From IMG/VR virus record IMGVR_UViG_3300009093_000121, positions 1 through 23,760 of that record: 23,760 nt of DNA, one strand, 5' to 3'. This stretch comes from a virus. Position 1 is the first letter of the stretch. Each line of letters starts with the position of its first letter. The position numbers and the translations under genes were made by a program. The notes under the pieces are model-generated. The model worked only from the letters and a program-made list of their open reading frames with translations. It did not search any database and was not told where the DNA came from. Of this stretch, positions 9,545 to 15,728 are shown piece by piece.

Positions 9545-9814
9545 CTATTTATGGATCTTCGGCCCCGGACCCGGAGGAATCCCCATCATCTCGTCACGGC
9601 GGAAGATGGCGCTGCCCCGCTGTGAGGAGCGCTTGTGGATGGCGTTAGAGACGCGGTAGTCCTTCTCCCGCTCCTCCCAGTTTCCGCTCAGATCGTACGG
9701 CTCCTTGAGCCGGTTCTGCGCCTGGATGGCGGCTTGGTCTATGCCTTGCAGGTTGCGGCCGGAGACCGTTCCGTCTGCCATAAAATCGTTTGCGTCGAGT
9801 CTTGGTTTTGCCAT
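9545..9814 (-). CDS. Small hypothetical virion-module protein (89 aa)
   Basis: Preceded by an excellent GGGAGGAG Shine-Dalgarno five to six bases before the ATG at 9814, and sitting 12 nt after the 388-aa connector gene. The product is charged and probably mostly helical: a 'QAAIQAQNRLKEPYDLSGNWEERE' region occupies its centre, followed by a basic 'AIHKRSSQRGSAIFRRDE' part and a Pro/Gly-rich end (GIPPGPGPKIHK). I do not recognise a family. Its place between two connector genes suggests a small head- or neck-completion component, but nothing in the sequence proves that. Confidence 0.65.
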   Translation of the reverse strand: MAKPRLDANDFMADGTVSGRNLQGIDQAAIQAQNRLKEPYDLSGNWEEREKDYRVSNAIHKRSSQRGSAIFRRDEMMGIPPGPGPKIHK

Positions 9815-9826
9815 ATTGCTCCTCCC

Positions 9827-10993
9827 TTAGTAACCGCCCCAGTCCAACCACGTATCGAGGTGGTTGGCGTCGTACACCGTATTGCCGATCGGCCCCTGCA
9901 ACTGTCGCTGCCAGTCCTGCAAGGAAGTCATATAGCGGCCGTCGTCCTGCTGGATGGCTTCCTCCAGGAGCACGTTCCCTTGATCGGTCAGCCGCTGCCC
10001 CGCCACGGGGTCGTAGTAGGAGTCGGTCTTGCCCTCCCGCGCGATGATCTTAGTGAACAGTGCATCCCCCTGCGCCAGCGCCACGATGATCTCTTCGTTG
10101 ATGAAGTAGGGCGACAAGTCCCCCATATTGCGCAGCTTGGGCCAGCCGTCGATGTAGAGCACCGGAATCACGTAGGCGGAAGTCTGTGCGGGCCATAACT
10201 CCCACTGCATGACGCCGCCGGGGTTGGGCGGCATGCTCACCAGTTCGAGTGGATTTGTCCCCGTGGTCGAGCGCTGCGGATCCTCGCGGTTGAGCCACTC
10301 CTGCGTCTTGTCGGTGCCGATCTGGTCGCCCGCCACCGGGTCGATCGCGTCCTTCAGGCGGTAGGCCGTGTCGCTGATCCGCACGTAGCGCAGGCAGATA
10401 TAGTATGGCTCATTGACCACCGGGACTCCGGCGGCGATCTGGTCGGCCTGGATCGAGGTGGCTGAGAGCACCGCCTTGACCGTCACCACTTGGTTGGTGG
10501 GGAGGGTGCATTGCAGGTTGGCGAGGCTCGACGCCTGGATGGTTTCGGCCGCCGCGTGGTTGAACCGGCAGAGCGCAGTGAAGTGGTCAATGCCGACGTA
10601 AGAGACCACCACGATCTCCTGCGTTCCGCCTCCCAGGTTGAGCAGCAGATAGTCGCCCTGCCGTACTTTGCTCAGGGTGGCCGGGTCGGGGTGGATCTCG
10701 CACTGCCCCGGAGCGTCCGTAGTCGGCTGGGCGAAAGTTCCGTTGATGCGGTCGGCTACGGGCCAGGCGGTCCCGGTCCCGGTCAGGAGGGAGGACCCGG
10801 CGGTAGTGCTGATTGTGCCGGTCGTGTAGCCGCTGGGGACGTTGATGGCGGTGGTGCGGAGGAGGTCGCTCCAGGAGCGCTTCTTGACGATGTTCTGGAT
10901 CCACTTGTTGATGAACTGGTCGGCCTGCTGCTCGGTGCAGTTGGGCTTTACCTGCCTCACCTTCTCACGCAAACTCCACAAGCTGTCGGCCAT
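9827..10993 (-). CDS. Probable head-tail connector / neck protein (388 aa)
   Basis: First gene after the 128-nt gap that contains a hairpin and a shared 20-nt motif, so it may head a transcription unit. The start at 10993 has only a distant GAGG as Shine-Dalgarno. The N-terminus is helical (SLREKVRQVKPNCTEQQADQFINKWIQ in two halves), consistent with an adaptor fold. It is followed by a Ser/Thr/Gly beta segment near residues 53-80 (SGYTTGTISTTAGS, then TGTGTAW), a strand pattern frequent in phage structural proteins, and a central beta-rich region. The last 120 residues are helical (FINEEIIVALAQGDALFTKI). Size, position after the capsid genes and fold pattern suggest a neck protein contacting the portal. 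A tail-completion role is equally possible. Confidence 0.55.
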   Translation of the reverse strand: MADSLWSLREKVRQVKPNCTEQQADQFINKWIQNIVKKRSWSDLLRTTAINVPSGYTTGTISTTAGSSLLTGTGTAWPVADRINGTFAQPTTDAPGQCEIHPDPATLSKVRQGDYLLLNLGGGTQEIVVVSYVGIDHFTALCRFNHAAAETIQASSLANLQCTLPTNQVVTVKAVLSATSIQADQIAAGVPVVNEPYYICLRYVRISDTAYRLKDAIDPVAGDQIGTDKTQEWLNREDPQRSTTGTNPLELVSMPPNPGGVMQWELWPAQTSAYVIPVLYIDGWPKLRNMGDLSPYFINEEIIVALAQGDALFTKIIAREGKTDSYYDPVAGQRLTDQGNVLLEEAIQQDDGRYMTSLQDWQRQLQGPIGNTVYDANHLDTWLDWGGY

Positions 10994-11012
10994 AACTCAC
11001 ATCCTCATCCGT

Positions 11013-11032
11013 ATTCTATCTTACACGTCCAA
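11013..11032 (-). promoter_or_regulatory. 20-nt motif shared with 20866-20885, candidate late promoter or regulator site
   Basis: Read on the minus strand the site is TTGGACGTGTAAGATAGAAT. A site at 20866-20885 reads ATTGACGTATGATATAGAAC, and 14 of 20 positions agree (core GACGTnTnAnATAGAA). Both lie in the only two gaps of about 120 nt inside the minus-strand structural array, both follow an inverted repeat, and both end 13-19 nt before a start codon. TAGAAT resembles a sigma70 -10 box, but no good -35 box lies 16-18 nt upstream. If this is a promoter, it may depend on a phage factor. Confidence 0.4.
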
Positions 11033-11056
11033 TATGGGACATGCCCGCATACCAGA

Positions 11057-11092
11057 AGGGCCGCATACCCCGTTTCGGCGGCATGCGGCCCT
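11057..11092 (-). terminator. Strong intergenic hairpin (10-bp perfect stem), possible terminator or processing site
   Basis: AGGGCCGCAT at 11057-11066 is perfectly complementary to ATGCGGCCCT at 11083-11092, with a 16-nt loop that can form a small CCG/CGG stem of its own. It lies 29 nt after the stop of the 167-aa gene at 11122 and upstream of the next gene. There is no T-run after it on the minus strand, so it is not a textbook intrinsic terminator. RNA stabilisation, processing or attenuation are alternatives. Confidence 0.5.
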
Positions 11093-11121
11093 CTGTTGTT
11101 CGACGCTTGACGGCGCCGGGT

Positions 11122-11625
11122 TTAGGTGATGGTTACGGTTCCGGAGATCGACGTGGCGTACCAGGTCGTTCCGTTGCTCCGCACGGTGATGCTGGCCCCG
11201 TCAGAGCCGAAGGCCGCGCTGGTGGTGCCCGCGTTGATGGCCCCGGCCAGAGCGCCGTTGGCCGCCCCCACGCGGGTGACCGTGTAGGTCTTGCCGACTA
11301 CTACCGCGCTGGCCGCCGGAAGGGTCACCGTGTTATTGGTGAGCAGCACCACGCCGCTGTCGGTGACCGGGTCGAGCGTGTAGTTGGCCGAGACGGTCTT
11401 GAACGAGGACTCCTGGCTGCTGAGCGCCCGCCACGTACTGGTGGTCGTGGTGGCCGCCGTGCATTGCCAGATGGCGGGTCCGGTAGGGGTGCCCGTACCG
11501 AACAGGTAGTCGCCAACCTGGATCCCGGAATTGGTTCCGATGCCGGTGGGCGGAGTGTCTCCGCCCCAGATGTTGGCGCCGTTGGGCAGTTGAGCCCAAG
11601 GAGTAGGTCCGAATCCGAATGCCAT
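11122..11625 (-). CDS. Probable capsid-surface or head-fibre protein (167 aa)
   Basis: The ATG at 11625 follows a clear AAGGAG Shine-Dalgarno. The product is small, poor in charged residues and very rich in Thr, Ser, Ala and Gly. The N-terminal 45 residues are Pro/Gly-rich (FGFGPTPWAQLPNGANIWGG). The rest reads as short beta strands (KTYTVTRVGAANGALAG, ITVRSNGTTWYATSISG). The C-terminal 'G.SITVRSNGT.WY' pattern is common at the ends of phage fibre and decoration proteins. It is second of two 167-aa genes directly downstream of the major capsid gene, a usual place for decoration or head-fibre proteins. A structural role is likely but the exact one is not established. Confidence 0.6.
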   Translation of the reverse strand: MAFGFGPTPWAQLPNGANIWGGDTPPTGIGTNSGIQVGDYLFGTGTPTGPAIWQCTAATTTTSTWRALSSQESSFKTVSANYTLDPVTDSGVVLLTNNTVTLPAASAVVVGKTYTVTRVGAANGALAGAINAGTTSAAFGSDGASITVRSNGTTWYATSISGTVTIT

Positions 11626-11637
11626 AGGGTTGTCTCC

Positions 11638-12141
11638 TTAGTTGTTCGGATTGAAGGCCACGATCGGGTACTGAGTCATGCTCGACTGGTACGCGATGTA
11701 GATGTCCACCTGGCCGGTGGCCACCAGGGCGAGGTTGCTGACCGAAGAGGTCACGTTGATGCCGATCGACGTGGCCGCCAGGACCGCCGGATTCGGCCCT
11801 GCGGCCGAGATCTGGAGCAGCGTGAACAGAGCGCCTTCGGTGAGAGGAGCGATGTCCGTGACAGCGGTGGCGATCAGGTCGGCGGAAAGGCTGCCGAACG
11901 TACGGGCCACGCCCGTCGAATCGGTGAAGCCGAGTTGCACCTTGAGCGTGCCGGATCCGCCGCCGCCCCAGGTGAACTGGGTGACGCCTTTGATCCGGTA
12001 TCCCAGCAACACGCAGTTGGCCGGGATGTTGAGGAGCGGGATGAAGCCGGTGGCGCTCGCGCCGAGAGCCAGGATGTCGGAAGCGTAGATCGAGAACACC
12101 GCTTCCTGGGGAGGGGCCATATTCAGATAAGTTTTCTGCAT
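11638..12141 (-). CDS. Probable capsid decoration/cement-type structural protein (167 aa)
   Basis: Lies 13 nt after the major capsid gene with a strong AAGGAGG Shine-Dalgarno before ATG 12141. The product is hydrophobic and beta-rich, with few lysines and the strands 'VLLGYRIKGVTQF', 'GTLKVQLGF' and 'QVDIYIAYQSSMTQYPIVAF' near the C-terminus. No signal peptide or membrane helix is evident. Gene position immediately 3' of MCP and the all-beta composition point to a head decoration protein that binds the outside of the capsid lattice. I do not recognise a named family, and it does not obviously align with the neighbouring 167-aa protein beyond composition and length. Confidence 0.6.
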   Translation of the reverse strand: MQKTYLNMAPPQEAVFSIYASDILALGASATGFIPLLNIPANCVLLGYRIKGVTQFTWGGGGSGTLKVQLGFTDSTGVARTFGSLSADLIATAVTDIAPLTEGALFTLLQISAAGPNPAVLAATSIGINVTSSVSNLALVATGQVDIYIAYQSSMTQYPIVAFNPNN

Positions 12142-12154
12142 CGTCTTGTCCTCC

Positions 12155-13138
12155 TTAGAAAAGCGTGCTCGACAGCTTGAAGCCGGTACGCGGGCTGGGA
12201 ACCATGATGTTCGAGCCCAGGATGTACTGGCCGGCGGAGTCGATCGAGTTCGCGCCCAGCGGCTTGAACCCGGTCCACCCGAACTGGAACAACGGCACCT
12301 TGCTCATCCACCACTTGATGTAGTTGGTGTTCATGCCGTAGATCTGGCCGATCGGGTTCGCCCCGCTCGGGAGATAACGGTCGATGACTACATCGGCGCC
12401 GTTGAACTTGAAGTTCTGGAAGCCGACGTTGGCGAGGTCGTTGTCCGTGTTGGCGTACCGCATCTGCGGCTGCGTCCCCTGCCAGATCAGGTTCCAGCCG
12501 TTCTGGGTCACCGGGATCAGGTCGGGGTGGTCGCTACCCCAGCAGGCGCTGCCGTACGCCGTGTTGAGTTGCGCCATGGTGAAGGTGGTGAGCGTGGCCT
12601 GGTAGGCGTTGAGCCCGCCGGGGACGCCGTTGGGTTGCCCGTTGATATCGGTACGGGTCTGACCGCCCACGGTGGGGTAGTTGGTCCCGTCGTCGTACCA
12701 CTCGGCAAACCCGTTCAGGTACTTCTGCCGTGCGCCCTGGCCCGCCAGATACATGTTCACGGCCAGGAGTTCCGCCATGCGCAAAGACGCATTGAGGAAC
12801 TTCATCTCCACCTGGTTGAACATGGCCTCGTCGCCATCGTCGTTCATGGCGTCGTAGCCGACCAGGGTGATGTTCACCCACGCGACCTTCATGTCCACGT
12901 AGATGGCCGCGTCGGTCGTCACGAAGTCGATGTTCATCGCTCCGCCACGGCCCATAAAGTCGGCGTTGAGCTTGCCAACAATTATGTTTTGCCGTACGCG
13001 CGAATTTCCGGTGAAGTCTTGCCGATTTTGCGATTCGAGGCGAGAGAACACCGGCGAGCTTGCGTACACCACGTCAACGCTCTCCGGCGCGATTTTCTGG
13101 TTGACGTAGGAATCGAGTTCCGTTAATTGAAGCGCCAT
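12155..13138 (-). CDS. Major capsid protein (HK97-type, inferred)
   Basis: Start ATG 13138 has a strong GGGAGGT Shine-Dalgarno six bases upstream. The 327-aa length, its place between a putative scaffold and connector genes, and the sequence layout fit a capsid subunit. An N-terminal arm contains 'YASSPVFSRLESQ'. An 'FVTTDAAIYVDMKVAWVNI' strand region and a long helix with 'EMKFLNASLRMAELLAVNMYLAG' (residues about 111-133) resemble the spine helix of the P-domain. The C-terminal third has 'IPVTQNGWNLIWQ' and 'FQNFKFNGADVVIDRYLP' (residues 208-256), as in the last domain of many capsid proteins. That third is partly repeated in the 204-aa protein encoded at 19173-19787. No maturation protease gene is evident, so cleavage cannot be predicted. 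HK97 fold is inferred from layout and general knowledge of tailed phages. Confidence 0.85.
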   Translation of the reverse strand: MALQLTELDSYVNQKIAPESVDVVYASSPVFSRLESQNRQDFTGNSRVRQNIIVGKLNADFMGRGGAMNIDFVTTDAAIYVDMKVAWVNITLVGYDAMNDDGDEAMFNQVEMKFLNASLRMAELLAVNMYLAGQGARQKYLNGFAEWYDDGTNYPTVGGQTRTDINGQPNGVPGGLNAYQATLTTFTMAQLNTAYGSACWGSDHPDLIPVTQNGWNLIWQGTQPQMRYANTDNDLANVGFQNFKFNGADVVIDRYLPSGANPIGQIYGMNTNYIKWWMSKVPLFQFGWTGFKPLGANSIDSAGQYILGSNIMVPSPRTGFKLSSTLF

Positions 13139-13194
13139 AGCTTACCTCCCGTGAGAGGCAGCCATGGACAGGTAATCGTCATAAGCCACACTCC

Positions 13195-13222
13195 ATTCTA
13201 AAAAATCAACTACACCTGCGAA
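13195..13222 (-). promoter_or_regulatory. Candidate sigma70-like promoter upstream of major capsid gene
   Basis: On the minus strand TTCGCA (13217-13222, four of six matches to the -35 consensus) is followed by a 16-nt spacer and TAGAAT (13195-13200, five of six matches to the -10 consensus). The spacer is AT-rich with a run of T. The start would fall about 50 nt before the capsid ATG, leaving a short leader. The box fit is moderate and the spacer is on the short side. Confidence 0.35.
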
Positions 13223-13269
13223 ACTCGGGAGGCAGGCTACTCCGCTGAGGGACCGACCCCCAAACTCCG

Positions 13270-14211
13270 TTACTCGGCCGCGCCCGCCAGAGCCGCTTCC
13301 CGCCGCTCCTGCATGTGCTGCTGACCGATCCCATGTCCCAGGCGCGGGCGGAAGGTTTCGCCTTCCTTCGGCTTGCGCCGGCTCATCGCGCGGGACTCGG
13401 CAAATCCGATTGCGTTGCCACCTTTGCCGTCCACCGGGTTCGAGCGGGTGCCGCTGGCGGCCATGGCGAGTCGCTTGCCTTCCTCGATCCCGGCCTGCTT
13501 GGCCTGTTCCAGTTCGGCGGCCTTGTCGGCGGCCGACTTCTCATCCAGGCGGGTCTTGTTCATCCGCTGGTAGGCATCGTTGGCGTCCCAAACTTTGTTT
13601 TCCTGCATGTAGTTGAACACGGCCTCCCGGTCCAACTCTTCGCCAAACAGGCGGCGATGCTCGGCGGCCTTCCGCTCCAGAGCCGAGTACACGTTCTGGA
13701 ATCGCAGGGCGGTGTTGTTGTTGACGTTGGCCACCAACTTGTAGACTTCGCCGGGTTCTTCGCCTTCCTTGGTGGCGGCGCTCACCGCCTTGGCCAGACG
13801 GGCTTCCAGTTCGGTGCTGCTGACCAGATTCATTTCCTTGGCCACCTCGCGGGCGACCAGCTTGATCTCTTCGGGCGTCATGTCGGTATCGCTCCTTGCT
13901 TCCAGTTCAATGATGCGAGCCTGGGCTTCTTCCAGCGCCACGGCCGTCGCATGCTGCTGCCGCGTCATGCCGTGTTCCTTGTCCCAGTGCTCAGCCTTCC
14001 AGCCTTCCCACTGCTTCAGTCCATTGACGGCCAGCATGGGGTCTTTGGCCAGGCCGGGGTTGATCTCCGCCAGCTTGGGCCGGATGGTGGTTTCAAACAT
14101 CTCTCCCGACTCCGCGTAATTGCGCAGCACGGGGTATTTGGCGGCTAACTGGCTGAGTTGGCCGCGATCGGTTTCTTCGTTGAGCTTGTCGAGTAGGTCT
14201 TGAAAGGCCAT
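13270..14211 (-). CDS. Putative capsid scaffolding protein (313 aa)
   Basis: Encoded directly upstream of the major capsid gene, with an AGGAAG Shine-Dalgarno before ATG 14211. The product is highly charged and predominantly helical. Residues about 90-145 (LEEAQARIIELEARSD, then EVAKEMNLVSSTELEARLAKAV) and 225-250 (DEKSAADKAAELEQAKQAG) look like coiled-coil segments. The C-terminus is basic (SRRKPKEGE...). Internal scaffolds of tailed phages show this composition and gene position, and a basic helical C-terminus often contacts the capsid protein. No protease motif is visible. The function is inferred from composition and synteny, and an alternative is another internal head protein. Confidence 0.65.
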   Translation of the reverse strand: MAFQDLLDKLNEETDRGQLSQLAAKYPVLRNYAESGEMFETTIRPKLAEINPGLAKDPMLAVNGLKQWEGWKAEHWDKEHGMTRQQHATAVALEEAQARIIELEARSDTDMTPEEIKLVAREVAKEMNLVSSTELEARLAKAVSAATKEGEEPGEVYKLVANVNNNTALRFQNVYSALERKAAEHRRLFGEELDREAVFNYMQENKVWDANDAYQRMNKTRLDEKSAADKAAELEQAKQAGIEEGKRLAMAASGTRSNPVDGKGGNAIGFAESRAMSRRKPKEGETFRPRLGHGIGQQHMQERREAALAGAAE

Positions 14212-14220
14212 CAGAGCTTC

Positions 14221-14610
14221 CTATACGCCGCTCGGCGTGGGCATTCCACCGGCGGCGCCTGCTACGTTGGGAGGAGGAATCACGGGGCTTTGTCCGGCCC
14301 CTCCACTGCGTTGTGCCTTCTCCTGCATAGCCTGGGTGAGTTGCAACCCGGCCTGCGCGATCGGCTGAAGAAATACGCTCAGCGAGGGATCGAGCGAGTC
14401 GAGCAGAATTTTCATGTCGCTGGCCCAGCTATCGAGTTCCTGCAACTTGGCCTGGGCTTTCTGCATGGCGTCCCCGCCACCGCCCGGTTGACCCGGTTGG
14501 CCGGGAGCCTGCGGCTGCGCGGCGAACACGGATTGGGGAGGAGGGGGAGGAGCAGCGGGTTGCTGCTGCGCCATGATGTCAGGCGGTTGGGGATACCCGG
14601 CAGAGGCCAT
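14221..14610 (-). CDS. Pro/Gly/Gln-rich head-module protein (129 aa)
   Basis: A low-complexity N-terminal half (residues 1-47) contains a run of prolines and 'GQPGQPGGGG'. It is followed by a helical segment (AMQKAQAKLQELDSWASDMK, residues about 48-67), an amphipathic stretch to about residue 98, and a second Pro/Gly-rich tail ending in PTPSGV. The Shine-Dalgarno is weak (GAAGAAG in the preceding gene's end). The gene lies 9 nt before the putative scaffold. The central helical hairpin flanked by flexible arms could assemble with scaffold or capsid, but I recognise no family and assign no function. Confidence 0.6.
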   Translation of the reverse strand: MASAGYPQPPDIMAQQQPAAPPPPPQSVFAAQPQAPGQPGQPGGGGDAMQKAQAKLQELDSWASDMKILLDSLDPSLSVFLQPIAQAGLQLTQAMQEKAQRSGGAGQSPVIPPPNVAGAAGGMPTPSGV

Positions 14611-14613
14611 ACG

Positions 14614-14910
14614 TTACCGCTTCTTCTTGCCGCCGGGGCCGCTGATGAGCGGGCTCTCGTGGCCTACGGGTTCGTACAGCGGGGTGGCCTTGCGGGAAAG
14701 ATTGCACATGGTGCTGGTGGAGATATTGGTCCCGTTATGGGGCCGGTTCTCCAGGTTCGCCACCCGGTGCTCGTTGCGGTTGAGCGGGACGCGCGTCGAA
14801 CTGGACATCAGAGGGACGCTGCCACCCGGCTGGTTGGCCATGGCGGCCGGCCCCGTTCCCAGTTTCTTCTTGGTCGAAGTGGTGACTGTCGCTTTCTCTG
14901 CGTTCAGCAT
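14614..14910 (-). CDS. Small basic protein of the head module (98 aa)
   Basis: Start ATG 14910 has a near-perfect GGAGGT Shine-Dalgarno that includes the TAG of the 20-codon ORF upstream, so the two are probably translationally coupled. The product is rich in Ser, Thr, Asn, Lys and Arg. It carries 'TSTKKKLG' near the N-terminus, 'NRNEHRVANLENRPHNGTN' in the middle, and ends in GPGGKKKR. Little regular structure is expected. The basic termini suggest contact with DNA or acidic partners, though this is only inferred from composition. No family recognised. Confidence 0.6.
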   Translation of the reverse strand: MLNAEKATVTTSTKKKLGTGPAAMANQPGGSVPLMSSSTRVPLNRNEHRVANLENRPHNGTNISTSTMCNLSRKATPLYEPVGHESPLISGPGGKKKR

Positions 14911-14912
14911 CG

Positions 14913-14975
14913 CTACCTCCGGTAGGAGCGCGGACTTTTGGTCCGCGACTTTTTTCTGCCTTTTCTTTTGGCCAT
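14913..14975 (-). CDS. Tiny Lys/Arg-rich ORF, 20 codons
   Basis: Encodes MAKRKGRKKSRTKSPRSYRR and then TAG. Twelve of 20 residues are Lys or Arg. The stop codon sits within the Shine-Dalgarno of the 98-aa gene, a typical coupled arrangement. Evidence against: no Shine-Dalgarno precedes its ATG, and the AAA/AGA codons create T-runs that mimic a terminator on the opposite strand. It resembles the 16-codon ORF 79 nt upstream in composition and in the K-G-R-K motif, which raises the chance that both are genuine. Possible roles (DNA condensation, RNA binding, capsid binding) are speculation from charge. Confidence 0.45.
   Translation of the reverse strand: MAKRKGRKKSRTKSPRSYRR
14929..14955 (+). 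terminator. Intrinsic-terminator-like hairpin on plus strand
   Basis: CGCGGAC (14929-14935) pairs with GTCCGCG (14941-14947) around a TTTTG loop and is followed after two bases by six T residues (14950-14955). This is the textbook plus-strand terminator shape. No plus-strand gene ends here, so it would only stop antisense transcription entering the plus-strand cassette. It lies inside a 20-codon ORF whose Lys/Arg codons could generate it by chance. Confidence 0.35.
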
Positions 14976-14993
14976 GATGTTTCGTATGGTCAC

Positions 14994-15034
14994 GGGCGGC
15001 CTATTTACCATTTGGTCACGCTACCGGGCCGCCC
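14994..15034. repeat. 8-bp inverted repeat between two tiny ORFs
   Basis: GGGCGGCC at 14994-15001 and GGCCGCCC at 15027-15034 are perfect complements with a 25-nt loop that itself holds ACCATTTGGT, arms ACCA/TGGT. It lies in the 79-nt gap between the 16- and 20-codon ORFs. It may fold as an attenuator or processing signal in the minus-strand transcript. There is no T-run, so it is not a standard terminator. Confidence 0.4.
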
Positions 15035-15054
15035 TTGACGGCGAGCGTGTTGGG

Positions 15055-15105
15055 TTACTTCCGGCCGGCCTTGCGGCCGTGCTTGCGACCCTTTTTGCGA
15101 TCCAT
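15055..15105 (-). CDS. Tiny Lys/Arg-rich ORF, 16 codons, strong RBS
   Basis: Encodes MDRKKGRKHGRKAGRK followed by TAA. The ATG is preceded by AAAGGAG with an eight-base spacer, as good as any Shine-Dalgarno in the window. The peptide is a near-repeat of a G-R-K unit, with nine Lys/Arg in 16 residues plus one His. It would be the first minus-strand gene after the divergent region and therefore the leader gene of the capsid operon. Protamine-like DNA binding, an RNA-binding arginine-rich motif or a translational leader are all possible. None is demonstrated. Confidence 0.5.
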   Translation of the reverse strand: MDRKKGRKHGRKAGRK

Positions 15106-15223
15106 GACGATTTCTCCTTTCGTAAGGTACCGGGTGATTTCTCACCTACGGCTGCCATATACTTGCACGCCTGCAAAAACACAGGCAACTTTAAGGATGC
15201 TGGAAAAATGCTAACCTGTTGTC
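15106..15223. promoter_or_regulatory. Divergent intergenic region with palindromes
   Basis: This AT-richer gap separates minus-strand genes (starting at 15105) from the plus-strand cassette (starting at 15224). It holds GGTGAtttcTCACC at 15133-15146 and GCCTG...CAGGC at 15169-15186. Either could be an operator half-site pair or an RNA hairpin. Promoters for both directions are expected here, but I could not find a convincing -35/-10 pair on either strand. A partial match to the motif at 11013-11032 occurs on the minus strand at 15154-15171 (GGCGTGCAAG). Confidence 0.4.
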
Positions 15224-15418
15224 ATGCAGGATACATTTGAGGACGCCGAGTACGTCGGGGTGGGAAAGCTGAGGCAGTCCATGAACTCAGAAAACTTAGA
15301 GGACCTGAAGCGGCCGATCGTCGTCACCGGCCCCCGGAGAGATAACACGATGGCCATCTTCCATTCCTGGGACCAGTGGCAGGAGATCATGAAGGTCATG
15401 TCCAAGGTTGGACAGTAG
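15224..15418 (+). CDS. Small hypothetical protein, first gene of plus-strand cassette (64 aa)
   Basis: Open from ATG 15224 to TAG 15416-15418, two bases before the next ATG. The first ATG lacks a Shine-Dalgarno. An internal ATG at 15281 has GAGG six bases upstream and would give a 45-aa product, so the start is uncertain. The C-terminal part (RDNTMAIFHSWDQWQEIMKV) looks like an amphipathic or aromatic helix. No family recognised. Tight spacing with the next two genes suggests one transcript. Confidence 0.5.
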   Translation: MQDTFEDAEYVGVGKLRQSMNSENLEDLKRPIVVTGPRRDNTMAIFHSWDQWQEIMKVMSKVGQ

Positions 15419-15420
15419 CT

Positions 15421-15726
15421 ATGGCCTGCGATATCAAGGGCTGCACCTGCCAGGACGCTCCCTGGAGTCCGATCCTCCTGCTCTATGCGCCCGCCCGCTA
15501 CGGCGAGCACCCTCCCATCCAGTCGCAGTTATCTCTAAAGATCTGTGACACCCACAAGGAATCCCTGAAGCCGGAGGACCTGATCTGCGATGCAGGGTGG
15601 ATCCAGATCGAGCAGGCCGTGGCCTCGCGGGGAAAGGCAAAGCCGGATCGTTCCCGCACACGGATTGATTGGACTCGATGGGAAGGGTCCATGATGCAGC
15701 GCCTGAAGTCGGCGCAGGATAACTGA
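15421..15726 (+). CDS. Hypothetical Cys-rich protein of plus-strand cassette (101 aa)
   Basis: I place the start at ATG 15421 (ACDIKGCTC follows the Met) rather than at an in-frame ATG at 15376, because the latter would overlap the upstream gene and precedes a non-conserved-looking stretch. Cysteines at residues 3, 8, 10, 42 and 56 and the 'CDTH' at 42-45 suggest a small metal-binding fold. The C-terminal 40 residues are basic and Trp-containing (PDRSRTRIDWTRWEGS). The stop is two bases before the GTG of the HAD gene. The function is unknown. The zinc-binding idea is inference from Cys/His spacing. Confidence 0.6.
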   Translation: MACDIKGCTCQDAPWSPILLLYAPARYGEHPPIQSQLSLKICDTHKESLKPEDLICDAGWIQIEQAVASRGKAKPDRSRTRIDWTRWEGSMMQRLKSAQDN

Positions 15727-15728
15727 CC

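Noticed and set aside
13139-13190. Short leader peptides before the capsid gene (a 19-codon frame starting near 13174 and a 7-codon frame ending at the capsid Shine-Dalgarno).
   Set aside because: Too short, no composition signal, and the longer one merely overlaps the capsid start out of frame.
11041-14148. Long plus-strand frames (277-379 codons) opposite capsid, scaffold and surface-protein genes.
   Set aside because: Same antisense register effect. The minus-strand genes have strong Shine-Dalgarno sites and sensible proteins, and no plus-strand ribosome site or recognisable domain was seen.
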